A DNA stretch of 64,000 bases, from the NCBI RefSeq assembly GCF_002023715.1, contig NZ_MAHX01000016.1:558001-622000 (forward strand). The letters are read 5' to 3'. Under the pieces are notes generated by a model. The model did no database searches and was not told the origin of the DNA. It saw only the letters and a program-made list of their open reading frames with translations. Origin of the DNA: Elizabethkingia occulta (GTDB taxonomy: Bacteria > Bacteroidota > Bacteroidia > Flavobacteriales > Weeksellaceae). A program made the translations under genes and the position numbers. Shown here piece by piece: positions 8,437 to 18,105 of this stretch; within the stretch, counting starts at the first letter, position 1, and each line of letters opens with the position of its first letter.

Positions 8437-10191
8437 ATGAATAAAGTTTTATTATCTGTTATTTTATTATTAATGTCCTGTTTATATTTTGCCCAAAGCG
8501 ATAAGGATGTTAATCAGCAACTTGTTTATACCCTTTTATATGGTAATGAAAAAGCCAAGGCAAAAGAAATTATAGAGTCGGAGTTCTTAAAATCGGATAA
8601 TGACTCCAGAAAGGTTATTGGGTACGTCTATTTGGCGGACTATTATGCTTTACTAAAAGATGTTGTAAAAAGAATAGAGGCTTTAGAAAAGGCACAGGAT
8701 ATAGCTTCAAAAACTAAAAACGCTATAGACAAAGCTTATGTAGATCAGGGCTATGCTAAATATTATCAGAAGCTGGATAAGGACGAATTATTTGTAAAGT
8801 CAGTTAATGAAAGCATTATTACTTTTAGCAAATATCGCAATGAGAACTTCATGCTTGCCACATTGTATTTTCTTAAATATAATTATTCCACCAAAAAGAT
8901 GCTCAATAAATATGGGGAGGAAGACTATACCAAGGCAAACCAATATGCATTAAAATCTAAGAATAATTTATTGATCAACTCTACCTATAATAACCTCGGA
9001 TATTATTACCGGAAGAGATATGAATTGTCAAATGAAAAGAAATTCCTTGCTGCCGCGCAGGAAAGCTATCAGAAATCTTACCAATATGCTTTGCAGATAA
9101 AAGAACCGGCAGCCCAGAAAAGATCATTAATAGCCTATTATCTGAACTATGGTGTAATGGTTAATACTGTAAAACCTATAGATTATAACAAGTGCTTGGG
9201 ATTGTACAATAAAGTACTCACTTTGAATAAAGATGATGACAATTTTGAACAGTTTACGACATTTGCTTACAATAATATTGGTTATGTATATGAGGCAATG
9301 GGTAAAAATGAATTGGCAAAAGAATATTATTTAAAGGCTTATTCTCTCTCAAAGAATGACAAGGAAATTTTCTTGAGTGATAAAATGGAAATCCTTGAAA
9401 ATCTTTCGCGCTTACATGAGAAGATTGGTCAACCGGAAAAGGCTCTTGTTTATGAACGGGATGCTAAAAATCTGATTAAAAATTATAGCGAGGAACAGTC
9501 TCATAATACAGCAAAAACATTGGATGTATTTTATCAGGCACAGCAGAAAAATCAACAGATAAAGCAATTGGAAGAAAAGAATAAAATATTTAATAAACGG
9601 AAGTTTCTTTATCTGGGAATTATTCTCCTTTCCATAGCCACTATAATCTTTCTGATTTATACCCTTAGGTATAAACAAAACCTATTGGTAGCTGAAAGAA
9701 ACGAAACAGAACTTCTTTTACAGCTTGAGCAGGAAGAAAAAGCCCGTATGAAAGCAGAACAGGAATTGTGGGTCATACAGCAGGAGCAGTTGCAGAAAAA
9801 AGCATTGGCAGCATCGCTTCAACTCAATCAGAAAAATACTTTCATCAATGAGTTAAAGGAAAAGGCTAAAGATATAAAAGACTTTAATCTGAACCGTATT
9901 CTGAAGGAAGAGCAATCTTCTGATACCAACTTTAGTGCAATACAAAACATTGTGCAGGAGGTTCATCCTAACTTCTTTAAGCGCCTGAATGAAGTTTCTA
10001 AAAGTAAACTGACCAATCAGGACCTTAGATATGCGGCCTATATTTACCTGAATATGGATAACTTGCAGATTGCAAGTGCTCTGAAGGCAGATCCTAAAAC
10101 AGTTAGAATGACTAAATACAGACTAAAACAGAAAATAGGTTTAGGCAAAGAAGAAGATCTGCAGGCTTTTATACAAAACCTGCAGTTATAA
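8437..10191 (+). CDS. TPR sensor protein with membrane helix and C-terminal HTH
   Basis: From the ATG at 8437 (584 residues) the protein begins with a signal peptide (MNKVLLSVILLLMSCLYFAQ). It continues with helical tetratricopeptide-type repeats to about residue 370, one membrane helix (about 393-411), a Gln/Glu-rich coiled coil and a C-terminal LuxR-like helix-turn-helix (LTNQDLRYAAYIYLNMDNLQIASALKAD split over the last 65 residues). This periplasmic-TPR plus cytoplasmic-HTH layout is a recurring one-component regulator class in Bacteroidota. The frame is open to 8350, but the extra N-terminus would bury the signal peptide; ATG 8422 is a second alternative. It ends 12 bases from a convergent gene. 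Ligand and targets are unknown. Confidence 0.8.
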   Translation: MNKVLLSVILLLMSCLYFAQSDKDVNQQLVYTLLYGNEKAKAKEIIESEFLKSDNDSRKVIGYVYLADYYALLKDVVKRIEALEKAQDIASKTKNAIDKAYVDQGYAKYYQKLDKDELFVKSVNESIITFSKYRNENFMLATLYFLKYNYSTKKMLNKYGEEDYTKANQYALKSKNNLLINSTYNNLGYYYRKRYELSNEKKFLAAAQESYQKSYQYALQIKEPAAQKRSLIAYYLNYGVMVNTVKPIDYNKCLGLYNKVLTLNKDDDNFEQFTTFAYNNIGYVYEAMGKNELAKEYYLKAYSLSKNDKEIFLSDKMEILENLSRLHEKIGQPEKALVYERDAKNLIKNYSEEQSHNTAKTLDVFYQAQQKNQQIKQLEEKNKIFNKRKFLYLGIILLSIATIIFLIYTLRYKQNLLVAERNETELLLQLEQEEKARMKAEQELWVIQQEQLQKKALAASLQLNQKNTFINELKEKAKDIKDFNLNRILKEEQSSDTNFSAIQNIVQEVHPNFFKRLNEVSKSKLTNQDLRYAAYIYLNMDNLQIASALKADPKTVRMTKYRLKQKIGLGKEEDLQAFIQNLQL

Positions 10192-10203
10192 TAAGTTACT
10201 TTT

Positions 10204-12804
10204 TTAAGCTCTGGGCTGTAATAATTTGGCAACTAATGCAGTCCACCCGGTCTGGTGCGAAGCACCTACACCACGACCTGTATCGCCATGGAAATATTCA
10301 TAAAAAAGAATATAATCTCTGAATTCAGGATCGTTCTGTAATTTCTCATAGTCACCATTGAAAGCTCTTCTTCCGTTTTCGTCACGAAGGAAAATCTTAC
10401 ATAGTCTCTTACTCACATCCTCTGCAATTTCATTCAGATGACGCATTTCATTGCTTCCTTTAGGGTATTCGATTTTATAATCATCCCCAAAATAGAAATG
10501 AAAGCGCTGTAGACTTTCTATAATCAGAAAGTTTATTGGAAACCAAATAGGACCACGCCAGTTACTGTTACCTCCGAACATATCGCTGTCGCTCTCAGCT
10601 GGTAAATATTTTACGGTGTAATCATTTCCACCCGCATGCAGCTGAAAAGGTTCTTTTTCATACACTTTAGATAGCGCCCGGATTCCGTAATCACTTAGGA
10701 ATTCTTCAGGGTCAACCATTCTTTCCAGAATCTTTTTAAGACGATGTCCACGCAAGATACTCAGCAAATGCTTGCGTCCCTGTCCTTCAACATCGAAGTG
10801 CGAAACCAATGCTGCCAGTTCAGGTTTATGAGATAAAACCCAGTCCATTCTTTTGGCAAAATTAGGAAGCTTTTCCAGGTAATGGTGTTCAATTACTTCT
10901 ACCGCAAACATAGGGATAAGCCCTACAATACTACGCAAACGAAGATCAAAACTTGTTCCGTCGGAAAGCTGTAAAACATCATAGAAGAAACCATCCTCTT
11001 CATTCCACAATCCTTGTTTGTCATCCCCAAGGCTGTTCATGGCTTCTGCAATATAAAGAAAATGCTCAAAGAATTTTGTGGCCATGTCCTCATACACAGG
11101 ATTGTATAGTGCTAATTCCAGTGAAATACGTAGCATATTCAGAGAAAACATAGCCATCCAGCTTGTGCCATCTGCCTGTTCAAGATGTTCTCCGTTGGGA
11201 AATACTGTATTTCGGTCGAAAGCACCAATATTATCCAGGCCAAGGAAACCCCCTCCGAAAATGTTATTTCCATTCATATCCTTACGGTTAACCCACCAGG
11301 TGAAGTTCAATAACAATTTCTGAAATACAGATTCCAGAAAGTACAGATCGGGCTTGCCGTGTTTCTTCTCATCAATTTTAAATACCCTGAAAGTTGCCCA
11401 TGCGTGTACGGGCGGATTTACATCACTGAAATTCCATTCATATGCTGGCAGCTGTCCGTTGGGGTGCATATACCATTCGCGGGTAAGCAGCAAAAGCTGT
11501 TCTTTTGCAAAATAAGAATCCACAAGACTTAGTCCCACACAATGAAAAGCCAGATCCCAGGTTGCATACCAGGGGTATTCCCATTTGTCGGGCATGGAAA
11601 TAATATCTTTATTATTTAGAGTTTGCCAGTCTTCATTCCGGATATAGTAGCGGGATTCCGGCGGATGGATTTCATTAGGATCTCCTTTTAGCCATTTGGA
11701 AACATTGTAATGATAGAACTGTTTATTCCACATCAATCCGGCAAAAGCCTGTCGCTGGACTCTGCGTTTATCTTCATCGGTTACATCTTTTTGAAGCTGG
11801 TTATAATAGTCTTCATTTTCTGTTACCCTGTCTCCGAATATCTGATCAAAATCTGCGAAAGGATTTTCCTGATCGGTACCTAACCGGAAACGATAGGTTT
11901 TCTTTTCTCCCGGAAGCAAGGAAGTTTCAATCTTTAAAGCAGCCTTTGTTCCTTTCTTCTCAGGATTAATAGTTGCTGTATTGTTTGTCAGAATATACTG
12001 GTTGATTCCGTCTTTGGCAAAAGGCTCAGAATCATTCCACTGATAAAGCCTTTCCGTATTACTTTCGTTATTACAAAACATGCTTTCACAAGGTATTTCG
12101 GTAAATAGCTTTTTAATCAGTATTTCCTGATGATCAACTTTAATTCCGTTAAAATCTACCGAAAGTTCAGGTTTGTAATTATCGTATCCCCAGCACCATG
12201 TATTCCGGAACCATAATGTCGGGAAAATACTCAGGGGAGCTTCTTTAGGTCCTTTATTTTCAACAGTAATTTGAATCAGAATATCATGAATATCGGCTTT
12301 AGCATACTCTATTGTAATGTCAAAATATTCATTATTATCAAAGATACCTGTATCTATAATCTCGTATTCCCGTTCTGCCTTTCCTCTACTTCTGTTTGTT
12401 GTAATAAGATCCTCATAAGGGAAAGCATTCTGCGGATACTTGTAAAGCATCTTCATGTAGCTGTGTGTAGGGCTGCTTTCCAGATAATAGAAAAGTTCTT
12501 TTATATCTTCACCATGATTTCCCTGGCTGTTACTAAGTCCAAAGAAACGTTCTTTTATCATTTTGTCCCGATGATTCCAGAAGCCTAAAGCAAAACATAA
12601 AGTCTGATCCTGATCACTTATTCCTGCAATGCCTTCTTCTCCCCAGCGGAATGTTAATGCTTCAGCTGAGTCATGTCCCGTATAATTCCAGGCATCACCA
12701 TTTGCACTATAATCTTCCCGTACCGTTCCCCATTGTCTGTTACTTACATAGGGCCCCCATATTTTCCAGTCAGGATTTTTTAATCGGTTATATTCTTGTG
12801 TCAT
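10204..12804 (-). CDS. GH63/MGH1-like glucosidase family protein
   Basis: This 866-residue protein without a signal peptide opens with NPDWKIWGPYVSNRQWGTVREDY and a Trp- and Asp-rich beta-domain. An (alpha/alpha)6-type region follows with WYATWDLAFHCVG, EWNFSDVNPPVHAW and a C-terminal GGNSNWRGPIWFPINF motif, all typical of the MGH1-like (mannosyl-oligosaccharide glucosidase, GH63-like) proteins of bacteria. GH63 enzymes hydrolyse alpha-glucosidic bonds by inversion; the bacterial substrate here is not known and may be a compatible solute or a small glucoside. It lies 99 bases downstream of the SDR gene on the same strand and may share its transcript. Confidence 0.82.
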   Translation of the reverse strand: MTQEYNRLKNPDWKIWGPYVSNRQWGTVREDYSANGDAWNYTGHDSAEALTFRWGEEGIAGISDQDQTLCFALGFWNHRDKMIKERFFGLSNSQGNHGEDIKELFYYLESSPTHSYMKMLYKYPQNAFPYEDLITTNRSRGKAEREYEIIDTGIFDNNEYFDITIEYAKADIHDILIQITVENKGPKEAPLSIFPTLWFRNTWCWGYDNYKPELSVDFNGIKVDHQEILIKKLFTEIPCESMFCNNESNTERLYQWNDSEPFAKDGINQYILTNNTATINPEKKGTKAALKIETSLLPGEKKTYRFRLGTDQENPFADFDQIFGDRVTENEDYYNQLQKDVTDEDKRRVQRQAFAGLMWNKQFYHYNVSKWLKGDPNEIHPPESRYYIRNEDWQTLNNKDIISMPDKWEYPWYATWDLAFHCVGLSLVDSYFAKEQLLLLTREWYMHPNGQLPAYEWNFSDVNPPVHAWATFRVFKIDEKKHGKPDLYFLESVFQKLLLNFTWWVNRKDMNGNNIFGGGFLGLDNIGAFDRNTVFPNGEHLEQADGTSWMAMFSLNMLRISLELALYNPVYEDMATKFFEHFLYIAEAMNSLGDDKQGLWNEEDGFFYDVLQLSDGTSFDLRLRSIVGLIPMFAVEVIEHHYLEKLPNFAKRMDWVLSHKPELAALVSHFDVEGQGRKHLLSILRGHRLKKILERMVDPEEFLSDYGIRALSKVYEKEPFQLHAGGNDYTVKYLPAESDSDMFGGNSNWRGPIWFPINFLIIESLQRFHFYFGDDYKIEYPKGSNEMRHLNEIAEDVSKRLCKIFLRDENGRRAFNGDYEKLQNDPEFRDYILFYEYFHGDTGRGVGASHQTGWTALVAKLLQPRA

Positions 12805-12903
12805 GTTTTTATTTATAGTTCATCATAGTAGTTAGTATCAAGTCGTTAATTATAAAGTTATTAATACTTTTTCTAACTTCATAATATCTACTTGTACTTA
12901 AAA

Positions 12904-13713
12904 TTATCCACCCGTTGAAAAGCTTTCAAAAGTAGTCATGCCGCCATCTATAAAAATGCTGGCGCCAGTGATGTAATCCGAGTCGTCACTAGCCAGAAAA
13001 ACAGCCAGTTTTCCAATGTCTTCAGGTTTCCCGATTCTGTTATATGGTATCAGGTTCATCAGTGAATTGTAAGCTTCCGGAGTATTCCACGCATTGGTGT
13101 TAATCGGAGTCTGAATCGCTCCGGGACATATGCTGTTTACCCGTATTTTATCAGCTCCATATTCCTGAGCCAGCGTTTGCATCAGCATTCTTATAGCACC
13201 TTTACTAGCGGCATAATTAGCATGTCCGGCCCAGGGAATAATTTCGTGAACGCTGCTGATGTGGATTATTTTTCCTCTTGCTACAGATTTTGCAGGATCT
13301 ATATCTCGTCTTAAAAATTCTCTGATAGCTTCACGGGCACAAAGAAATTGTCCGGTAAGATTAATGTCTATAACTTGTTGCCATTGCTGCAGAGTCATAT
13401 CAGTAAACTTTGCATCTTTCTGCACCCCGGCATTGTTGATCAGGATATCTACGGTACCGTATTGCGCAATAACATCCTGAAACATTTTTATAACTTCATC
13501 TTCCTTACTTACATCGCATTGATAAGTCATTCCGGAGCCGCCATCATGGGTAATTTCTTTTAAAATTGCCTCGGCAGCAGGCTTAGATGTTTGAGAAGAG
13601 TGATTGATAATAACTGTAGCACCTGAGGCTGCAATACACTTGGCGATGCCACTACCGATACCGCTGCTGGCACCTGTAATAATAGCAATTTGATTTTGGA
13701 GCTTCTGTTCCAT
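12904..13713 (-). CDS. SDR-family oxidoreductase (glucose-1-dehydrogenase-like)
   Basis: From the ATG at 13713 the protein is 269 residues with the Rossmann motif TGASSGIGSG near the N-terminus, NNAG, a catalytic Ser and the YAASK active-site motif. It ends in an IFIDGGMT tail typical of classical short-chain dehydrogenases. It resembles glucose 1-dehydrogenase-like SDRs; the substrate is not certain. A start 36 codons earlier (13821) would add a hydrophobic stretch unrelated to SDRs and run through the divergent promoter, so it was rejected. The gene is divergent from osmC and upstream of the GH63-like gene. Confidence 0.85.
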   Translation of the reverse strand: MEQKLQNQIAIITGASSGIGSGIAKCIAASGATVIINHSSQTSKPAAEAILKEITHDGGSGMTYQCDVSKEDEVIKMFQDVIAQYGTVDILINNAGVQKDAKFTDMTLQQWQQVIDINLTGQFLCAREAIREFLRRDIDPAKSVARGKIIHISSVHEIIPWAGHANYAASKGAIRMLMQTLAQEYGADKIRVNSICPGAIQTPINTNAWNTPEAYNSLMNLIPYNRIGKPEDIGKLAVFLASDDSDYITGASIFIDGGMTTFESFSTGG

Positions 13714-13795
13714 ATTTTTTATAATTTGTGTTTGTTGGTGAGGTCTGATATACAATTTTACAAACTGTATGCAAAATTTGAATACCAAATACCAT

Positions 13796-13815
13796 AACAA
13801 ATGTATAAATTTGTT
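13796..13815. promoter_or_regulatory. divergent promoter/operator-like palindrome
   Basis: In the gap between the SDR and OsmC genes AACAAAT-N6-ATTTGTT forms a 7-6-7 palindrome. It contains TAAATTTG (13806-13813, plus strand) and, on the minus strand, TACATTTG (13805-13798), both matching the TAnnTTTG -7 box of Bacteroidota. An upstream TTTG at 13777-13780 is 25 bases from the plus-strand -7, a little long. The two genes may share this control site. Confidence 0.4.
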
Positions 13816-13846
13816 CATCAAAAAGAATTTTAAAAAATCTTAAATA

Positions 13847-14269
13847 ATGAAAATAGAACTGAATAGAATTGATGATAATTATCTGTTTGAATTAACCAAT
13901 CAGAGAGGGCATAAAATTATTTTAGATAATACGTCTGAAGACGATCCACAGGGAGTTAGCCCAATGGAGTCGGTACTAATGGCATTGGCCGGATGCAGTA
14001 GTATAGATATGGTTTCTATTCTGAAGAAACAGAGACAGGAAATTACCTCTTTTTCCGCTGATGTAGAGGGGGAGCGAGTAAAAGTAGACGAGGCTAAACC
14101 GTTTCGTAATATTCACGTAATATTCAAACTGGAAGGAGAAATTGATGGTAAAAAAGCAAACAGAGCGGCCGAACTTTCTTTTGAAAAATATTGCTCGGTT
14201 TCTAAATCACTTGATCCACAAATTAAAGTTACCTGGGAAGTTTTGGTAAACGGAACTTCAACAAAATAG
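13847..14269 (+). CDS. OsmC/Ohr-family protein
   Basis: The 140-residue protein has the two conserved cysteines of the OsmC family (ALAGCSS near 47-53 and KYCSV near 118-122) and the usual length. OsmC/Ohr proteins are cytoplasmic thiol peroxidases that reduce organic hydroperoxides. The sequence looks more like the general OsmC branch than Ohr. It is transcribed divergently from the SDR gene and followed by a hairpin. Confidence 0.88.
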   Translation: MKIELNRIDDNYLFELTNQRGHKIILDNTSEDDPQGVSPMESVLMALAGCSSIDMVSILKKQRQEITSFSADVEGERVKVDEAKPFRNIHVIFKLEGEIDGKKANRAAELSFEKYCSVSKSLDPQIKVTWEVLVNGTSTK

Positions 14270-14293
14270 AAATACATTTTGTATTAAAACAAT

Positions 14294-14340
14294 AATGGGC
14301 AATAGGTGATTAATACTCTTAGAATTACTTATTGCCCATT
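14294..14340. repeat. inverted repeat behind osmC, possible terminator
   Basis: AATGGGCAATAGGT (14294-14307) and ACTTATTGCCCATT (14327-14340) are complementary over 13 of 14 positions with a 19-base loop. It separates osmC from the promoter of the methionine operon. It lacks a long T-run, so it may be a palindromic intergenic repeat rather than a strong terminator. Confidence 0.5.
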
Positions 14341-14379
14341 ACTTATTATGGACAATTAACAAGTATTTTTATCTTTTTT

Positions 14380-14409
14380 TTGCAAAAATCCATATTGTTT
14401 GTATCTTTG
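14380..14409 (+). promoter_or_regulatory. promoter of the SAM-controlled methionine operon
   Basis: TTG at 14380-14382, a 19-base spacer and TATCTTTG at 14402-14409 match the Bacteroidota housekeeping promoter (TTG-N17-23-TAnnTTTG). Transcription would start near 14416, about 25 bases before the riboswitch. It is the clearest promoter in the window. Confidence 0.75.
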
Positions 14410-14440
14410 CAGCCAAGATTAGTTCTTTAACACGATTGAA

Positions 14441-14543
14441 AATGTTATCAGGAAAGGCCGAGGGAATAGACCCTATGACGCCTTAGCAACCCTTCGCCTG
14501 TCGAAGAAGGTGCTACATTCTACCATTTGGGATAGATAACGTT
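14441..14543 (+). promoter_or_regulatory. SAM-I (S-box) riboswitch
   Basis: The aptamer shows the S-box core in order: a nine-pair P1 (14441-14449 with 14535-14543, one G-U), GAGGGA, ACCC, TGACGCC, AGCAACC, AAGGTGCTACATTC and GATAAC. SAM-I riboswitches bind S-adenosylmethionine and lower expression of methionine genes when SAM is plentiful. Downstream, CTGAA-N5-TTCAG followed by CCTTTTTCC (about 14545-14568) could act as a short terminator. The metX start lies 62 bases after P1. The position after a clear promoter and before metX supports control of the whole methionine operon. Confidence 0.93.
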
Positions 14544-14605
14544 ACTGAATTTCTTTCAGCCTTTTTCCGGGCATTTTCAATTTTATAGAATCAAAAAATA
14601 TAAAA

Positions 14606-15571
14606 TTGAAAGATTATCTTCAAACTATTAATATTAAAAATTTTACTACCCAATCGGGGAAGGTATACGATATTCCGTTAACCTATGAGATTTTCGGACA
14701 AGAATTGTATACGGCTCCTGTTGTATTGGTTAATCATGCATTAACCGGAAATTCTGGAGTAACCGGAGAATTGGGTTGGTGGAAAGAAGCTATTGGTGAA
14801 GGGAAGCCTGTAGATACCAACACTTATACAATTCTGGCATTTAATATTCCGGGTAACGGATATGACGGTTTTCTAATAGACAATCCCAAAGATTTTGTAA
14901 CTAAAGATATTGCACGATTATTCCTGCAAGGATTGGATGTGCTGAATATTAATGAGCTTTTTGCTATTATTGGTGGATCATTAGGCGGTGGAATTGGTTG
15001 GGAAATGTTAGGATTAAATAATGCCTTGGCTCAGAATTTTATTCCTGTAGCAACAGACTGGAAAACCTCAGATTGGCTATATGCACAATGCCTGGTTCAG
15101 GATTTTTTACTTACACAATCCGATAAGCCTTTACAAAAAGCACGTATTCATGCGATGCTTTGCTACAGAACACCGCAATCTTTAAATGAAAGATTTGGTA
15201 ATAAAATCCATGAAGATAGGGAACTTAGAAAGTCTGAAGACTGGCTTAATTTTCATGGAGAGAGACTTAATGAAAGATTTACATTGTCAGCTTATAGTAT
15301 GATGAACCAACTTCTTTCGACTATTGAAACCGTTAAGGTAGGCAGCAAGTCTTTCGAACAACTGGCGACCATAAAAGCAAATATATTTATCGTTTCAGTA
15401 GACAGTGATCTATTTTTTCCGGCATCGGAAGATCACCAAACATATACTGAACTGAATAAAATAAAAAATAATATAAAGCATTTCATCATAAACTCTGTTC
15501 ATGGGCACGATGCTTTTTTGATGGAATACGAACAATTGAATAACATCTTACACAATATATTTAAGAAGTAA
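14606..15571 (+). CDS. metX: homoserine O-acetyltransferase (MetX-like)
   Basis: This 321-residue alpha/beta-hydrolase-fold enzyme has the oxyanion-region motif NHALTG, the nucleophile elbow GGSLGG, an acid in VSVDSDLFFP and a C-terminal His in HGHDAF, as in homoserine O-acetyltransferases. It would acetylate homoserine with acetyl-CoA, the first committed step to methionine. It is somewhat shorter than the usual 350 or so residues. The start is a TTG; no ATG is available in frame nearby. It is the first gene after the SAM riboswitch and is separated by a single base from the aspartokinase-homoserine dehydrogenase gene. Confidence 0.85.
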   Translation: MKDYLQTINIKNFTTQSGKVYDIPLTYEIFGQELYTAPVVLVNHALTGNSGVTGELGWWKEAIGEGKPVDTNTYTILAFNIPGNGYDGFLIDNPKDFVTKDIARLFLQGLDVLNINELFAIIGGSLGGGIGWEMLGLNNALAQNFIPVATDWKTSDWLYAQCLVQDFLLTQSDKPLQKARIHAMLCYRTPQSLNERFGNKIHEDRELRKSEDWLNFHGERLNERFTLSAYSMMNQLLSTIETVKVGSKSFEQLATIKANIFIVSVDSDLFFPASEDHQTYTELNKIKNNIKHFIINSVHGHDAFLMEYEQLNNILHNIFKK

Positions 15572-15572
15572 C

Positions 15573-17999
15573 ATGAAGGTTTTAAAATTTGGAGGAAAGT
15601 CTCTGGCAAACGGATTAGGTCTGGAAAAGACATTAGAAATTATCAAGCATAAAAAAGCGAATGAAGAAGATATTTGCGTAGTAGTTTCAGCAAGAGGGAA
15701 TGCGACAGATGAACTGATTGCGCTATTGGAAAATGCCAGAAACGGACAGTGGGAAGAAGAAGACTGGATTAACTTTAAGGAAAATCAGTTAAAAGCAATT
15801 CCACAGCAACAGGATATCGTGGATACTGATTTTCATAATCTGAAAAACTTCTTTGCAGGTGTTAAGTTGTTAAAGGATTATTCTTTGAAAACTAAAGATG
15901 AGGTACTAAGCTTTGGTGAAGTTATTTCTGCTAAAACATTGGTTCAGGTTCTTATCAACGAAGGAATTTCTGCCAAATTTGTAGATGCAAGAAGCTTCTT
16001 GATTACCGATGATCGTTTTGGTAATGCCATTCCTAAAGATGAAATTTCTGAAAAAAATGCACAAGCTGTATTCCAAGAGTTCTATAGTAATGGTGTTATT
16101 CCGGTTGTAACAGGGTTTATTGGTGTAACCGAAGAAGGTGAGACCACAACATTAGGAAGAAACGGGAGTAACTATTCAGCGGCTTTAGTGGCTAAATTTA
16201 TCAATGCTGAGATCTTAGAAAACTATACACATGTAGACGGTGTTTTCTCTGTAAACCCTGAGCTGGTAGAAGATGCCCGCCATATAGAAAATCTGTCATT
16301 CCAGGAAGCAAACGAGATGGTAAACTTCGGAATGAATGTTCTTCATGATAAAACGATCTTACCTCTTATAGATAAAAACATTCCGCTTAAGATATTGAAT
16401 ACCTTCAAAGGAATAGATCAGACAGGTACTCTTATTTCAAATGATAAGAACAATACTTCTGTAAAATCTCTAATGCTGCAGGAAAACAAGTCGCTTGTAG
16501 TTTTCGAGGGAAGAGGATTACTAGGGAAGGTGGGAATTGATGCAAGATTTTTCAGTGCATTACACCGTGCCGGAGTTAGTGCCGGAATTATCTCTCAGGG
16601 ATCTTCCGAAAGAGGAATGGGAGTAGTGGTAGATGAGAAAGATGCACCAAGAGCATTGGAAGCACTTCGCAAAGAATTTGCAAGAGACTATGATACCAAA
16701 GATGTACAGAGTATCCACAGTATTGATGGATTAAGTGTTATTTCTATTATCGGACAGAAAATGTCTCATTTTAATCAGTCATATAACGCACTGATCAAAA
16801 ATCACGTAGAACCTTTATTAATAAGTAATACAGTTTCTGGTGCTAATGTTAGTATTGTAATAAGCAAAGAAGATACAAGTAAGGCTCTGAATATTATTCA
16901 TGGTGAATTGTTCGAAAATCCAAAGCAAATTCATCTGGCTATTATCGGACACGGAACAGTAGGGCGCGCGTTGATTAATCAGATCCTGAATTCTACTCAT
17001 GATATTGTAAACCGTAAGAATACACACATTAAAATATTTGCCATCAGTAATTCCAAAAATTTAATCCTTGATAAAAAAGGAATTGGAAAAGACTGGGAAA
17101 CACAATTGCAGACGAGTGCAGTTCCTGCGAATATCGAAACATTATTAAAGTACGCTAAAGAAAATCATTTAGAGAACCTAATTGCGGTAGACAATACGGC
17201 CAGTAGTGTATTTGTGGAAAATTACGAGCTATTGGCTGAAAATGGATTCGACTTAGTATCTTCTAACAAAATTTTCAATACCCTGCCTATTGACCGCTAT
17301 AAAAATCTGCGTAAGGTACTGGAAGATAAAAATAAGAAATACCTGTATGAAACGAATGTAGGGGCAGGTTTACCACTGATAGATACGATTAAGCTTCTGC
17401 ATCTTTCTGGAGAAAATATTACCCGTGTAAAAGGCGTATTCTCAGGATCTCTTAGCTATATTTTCAATAATTTCTCTGTAAGAGAAGATGCCTTTAGTAC
17501 AATCATAAAAGAAGCAATGGATAAAGGTTATACCGAGCCGGATCCACGTGAAGACCTTTCCGGAAATGATGTCGCAAGAAAATTGTTGATCTTGGCTCGT
17601 GAGCTGGATTTGGTAAATGAATTCTCAGATATCAATATTCAGAATCTGATTCCTGAAAATCTTCAGAGTATTGCGAAAGAGGAGTTCCTTTCCCGTTTGG
17701 AAGAACTCAATACGGAGTATGAACAACTAAAAAAATCTCTTCCGGAAGATCATGTATTGCGTTATGTTGGAGAACTGAAAGGAGATTTACAGAAAGAGAA
17801 AGGGCAACTGGAAGTGAAATTAGTTTCCGTACCAAAATCTGCAAGCTTAGGCCAGGTAAAAGGATCGGATTCTATTTTTGAAATCTATACAGAATCTTAT
17901 GGTGAAAATCCTATTGTAATTATGGGAGCCGGAGCCGGAGCAGAAGTAACTGCACGAGGTGTCTTTGGTGATATTTTAAGAGTAAGTGAGAATAAATAA
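15573..17999 (+). CDS. thrA: bifunctional aspartate kinase/homoserine dehydrogenase
   Basis: The 808-residue fusion starts with the aspartokinase motif KFGGKS, has TTLGRNGSNYSA in the kinase, ACT-type regulatory domains around 310-450, then a Rossmann motif IGHGTVGRAL near residue 450. It ends with homoserine dehydrogenase signatures (SSNKIF, ETNVGAGLPLIDTI, GVFSGSLSYIF). It supplies homoserine from aspartate to MetX, and the joint position behind the riboswitch ties it to methionine rather than only threonine supply. Length is that of ThrA/MetL. Whether threonine or lysine inhibits it cannot be told from the sequence. Confidence 0.95.
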   Translation: MKVLKFGGKSLANGLGLEKTLEIIKHKKANEEDICVVVSARGNATDELIALLENARNGQWEEEDWINFKENQLKAIPQQQDIVDTDFHNLKNFFAGVKLLKDYSLKTKDEVLSFGEVISAKTLVQVLINEGISAKFVDARSFLITDDRFGNAIPKDEISEKNAQAVFQEFYSNGVIPVVTGFIGVTEEGETTTLGRNGSNYSAALVAKFINAEILENYTHVDGVFSVNPELVEDARHIENLSFQEANEMVNFGMNVLHDKTILPLIDKNIPLKILNTFKGIDQTGTLISNDKNNTSVKSLMLQENKSLVVFEGRGLLGKVGIDARFFSALHRAGVSAGIISQGSSERGMGVVVDEKDAPRALEALRKEFARDYDTKDVQSIHSIDGLSVISIIGQKMSHFNQSYNALIKNHVEPLLISNTVSGANVSIVISKEDTSKALNIIHGELFENPKQIHLAIIGHGTVGRALINQILNSTHDIVNRKNTHIKIFAISNSKNLILDKKGIGKDWETQLQTSAVPANIETLLKYAKENHLENLIAVDNTASSVFVENYELLAENGFDLVSSNKIFNTLPIDRYKNLRKVLEDKNKKYLYETNVGAGLPLIDTIKLLHLSGENITRVKGVFSGSLSYIFNNFSVREDAFSTIIKEAMDKGYTEPDPREDLSGNDVARKLLILARELDLVNEFSDINIQNLIPENLQSIAKEEFLSRLEELNTEYEQLKKSLPEDHVLRYVGELKGDLQKEKGQLEVKLVSVPKSASLGQVKGSDSIFEIYTESYGENPIVIMGAGAGAEVTARGVFGDILRVSENK

Positions 18000-18017
18000 A
18001 TATTATATATAATGTAA

Positions 18018-18090
18018 CAATATAACAATTTAGCAATGTGCCAAAATTCAACTACAATGTGGATTGTTAGACTGTTACATTGTTATATTG
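18018..18090. repeat. intergenic inverted repeat
   Basis: CAATATAACAAT (18018-18029) and ATTGTTATATTG (18079-18090) are exact reverse complements. The A/T-rich loop holds further AACAAT/AATGT wording. This looks like a member of the short TAACAAT-type intergenic repeats of flavobacteria. It lies between thrA and the sulfhydrylase gene and could fold in the operon RNA. Confidence 0.5.
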
Positions 18091-18105
18091 GTAAACTTTT
18101 TGAAA

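Noticed and set aside
13714-13821. longer start for the SDR gene
   Set aside because: The extra 36 residues are hydrophobic, unlike SDRs, and cover the divergent promoter region.
14294-14340. strong terminator for osmC
   Set aside because: The stem is good but lacks a T-run, so it was listed as a repeat with possible terminator role.
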